50,279 nucleotides of DNA from an uncultured bacterium (GTDB lineage: Bacteria > Bacillota > Clostridia > Oscillospirales > Oscillospiraceae), in assembly GCA_905215665.1 (NCBI GenBank), contig CAJMQR010000001.1, forward strand, positions 1 to 50,279, given 5' to 3'. The notes under the pieces are model-generated. The model searched no databases. It was not told where the DNA came from and was given only the letters and a program-made list of their open reading frames with translations. This document shows, piece after piece, positions 50,047 through 50,279 of the stretch; the first letter of the stretch is position 1, and each line of letters opens with the position of its first letter. The position numbers and the translations under genes are program-made.

Positions 50047-50279
50047 CGCCAGCCATCTCCTCTCTCAAGATATCAAGTACGAAGATATCGTCCCGATAGG
50101 ACTTGCTCTTCTTGATTTCCTTACGATAAGTGTCCCTCGCTTTGGTGTCTCTATCCAGGAACTTGGGATAATAGACACTCCGGCTCACCGGATAGGCATT
50201 GATGAAGTGAAGATGATCAAAACCCTTTTGAGAAATGACAACCGTCTGTTCTCCCAGCTTTCCAAGCTTCAATGCCTTG
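50012..50279 (-). CDS. C-terminal part of a DUF3990-like protein (cut by window end)
   Basis: The frame is open to the right edge; upstream codons (AAG GCA before TTG 50272) suggest it continues beyond the window. The visible tail, with EQTVVISQKGFDHLHFINAYPVS, YYPKFLDRDTKARDTYRKE and DDIFVLDILREEMAGDDPRI, resembles the C-terminus of DUF3990 proteins, which have an ADP-ribosyltransferase-like fold. It overlaps the XRE gene by 35 bases, which supports a toxin-regulator type pair. The catalytic part is outside the window. Confidence 0.5.
   Translation of the reverse strand, partial: KALKLGKLGEQTVVISQKGFDHLHFINAYPVSRSVYYPKFLDRDTKARDTYRKEIKKSKSYRDDIFVLDILREEMAGDDPRIQRILFE

Overview
The window looks like a chromosome segment of a spore-forming, Gram-positive gut Clostridia bacterium of the Oscillospiraceae/Ruminococcaceae type. 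This is inferred from a SpoIIQ-like peptidase behind a sigma-F/G-like promoter, a SpoVB-type flippase beside hup and rqcP, a recJ-relA-dtd-hemZ run, strong Shine-Dalgarno sites and abundant TTG/GTG starts. Nothing in the sequence names the species.

Layout. (1) 1-14.9 kb is GC-rich core: a Nudix hydrolase, SpoIIQ-like M23 protein, two small exported or membrane proteins, a metallophosphatase, then a long + strand run recJ, relA/spoT, dtd, MBL hydrolase, hemZ, amidohydrolase, SpoVB-like flippase, hup and rqcP, closed by initiator tRNA-fMet. (2) 14.9-15.96 kb has no protein gene but holds terminators, an inverted tRNA 3'-end-like fragment and a self-contained small RNA unit (sigma-A promoter, about 140-nt folded transcript, intrinsic terminator). 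(3) 15.96-36.2 kb is one apparent 15-gene, 20-kb minus-strand operon. It starts at a TTTACA-N17-TATAAT promoter next to a divergent ROK regulator. It encodes surface enzymes (a 1702-residue CE2-like esterase with five CBM9-like modules, a beta-propeller lipoprotein, a six-hairpin glycosidase, a GH43-like protein), an ABC sugar importer without its own ATPase, and a set fitting oxidative, non-phosphorylative sugar catabolism (dehydrogenase, amidohydrolase/lactonase candidate, enolase-superfamily dehydratase, DapA-type aldolase). (4) 36.4-46.4 kb continues carbohydrate use: the ROK regulator, an SGNH esterase plus GH78 rhamnosidase, and divergently a DUF4380 protein, a clan-GH-D-like glycosidase and rhaB-rhaA-rhaD with ATGA overlaps. 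Together, regions 3 and 4 suggest capture and degradation of an acetylated, rhamnose-containing glycan. (5) 46.4-50.3 kb is accessory: a structured repeat, a broken IS3 transposase, a decayed gene, an ApeA-like HEPN protein without a normal start, and an XRE regulator with a DUF3990-like partner cut by the window edge.

The most unusual non-coding observation is a pair of diverged, multi-hairpin elements (596-763 and 46413-46627), each directly after a stop codon and 46 kb apart. They share one three-way-junction fold whose stems differ in sequence but stay paired. The small RNA at about 15.5 kb, the catalytically dead amidohydrolase coupled to an intact paralogue, and the start-less HEPN frame also deserve attention.
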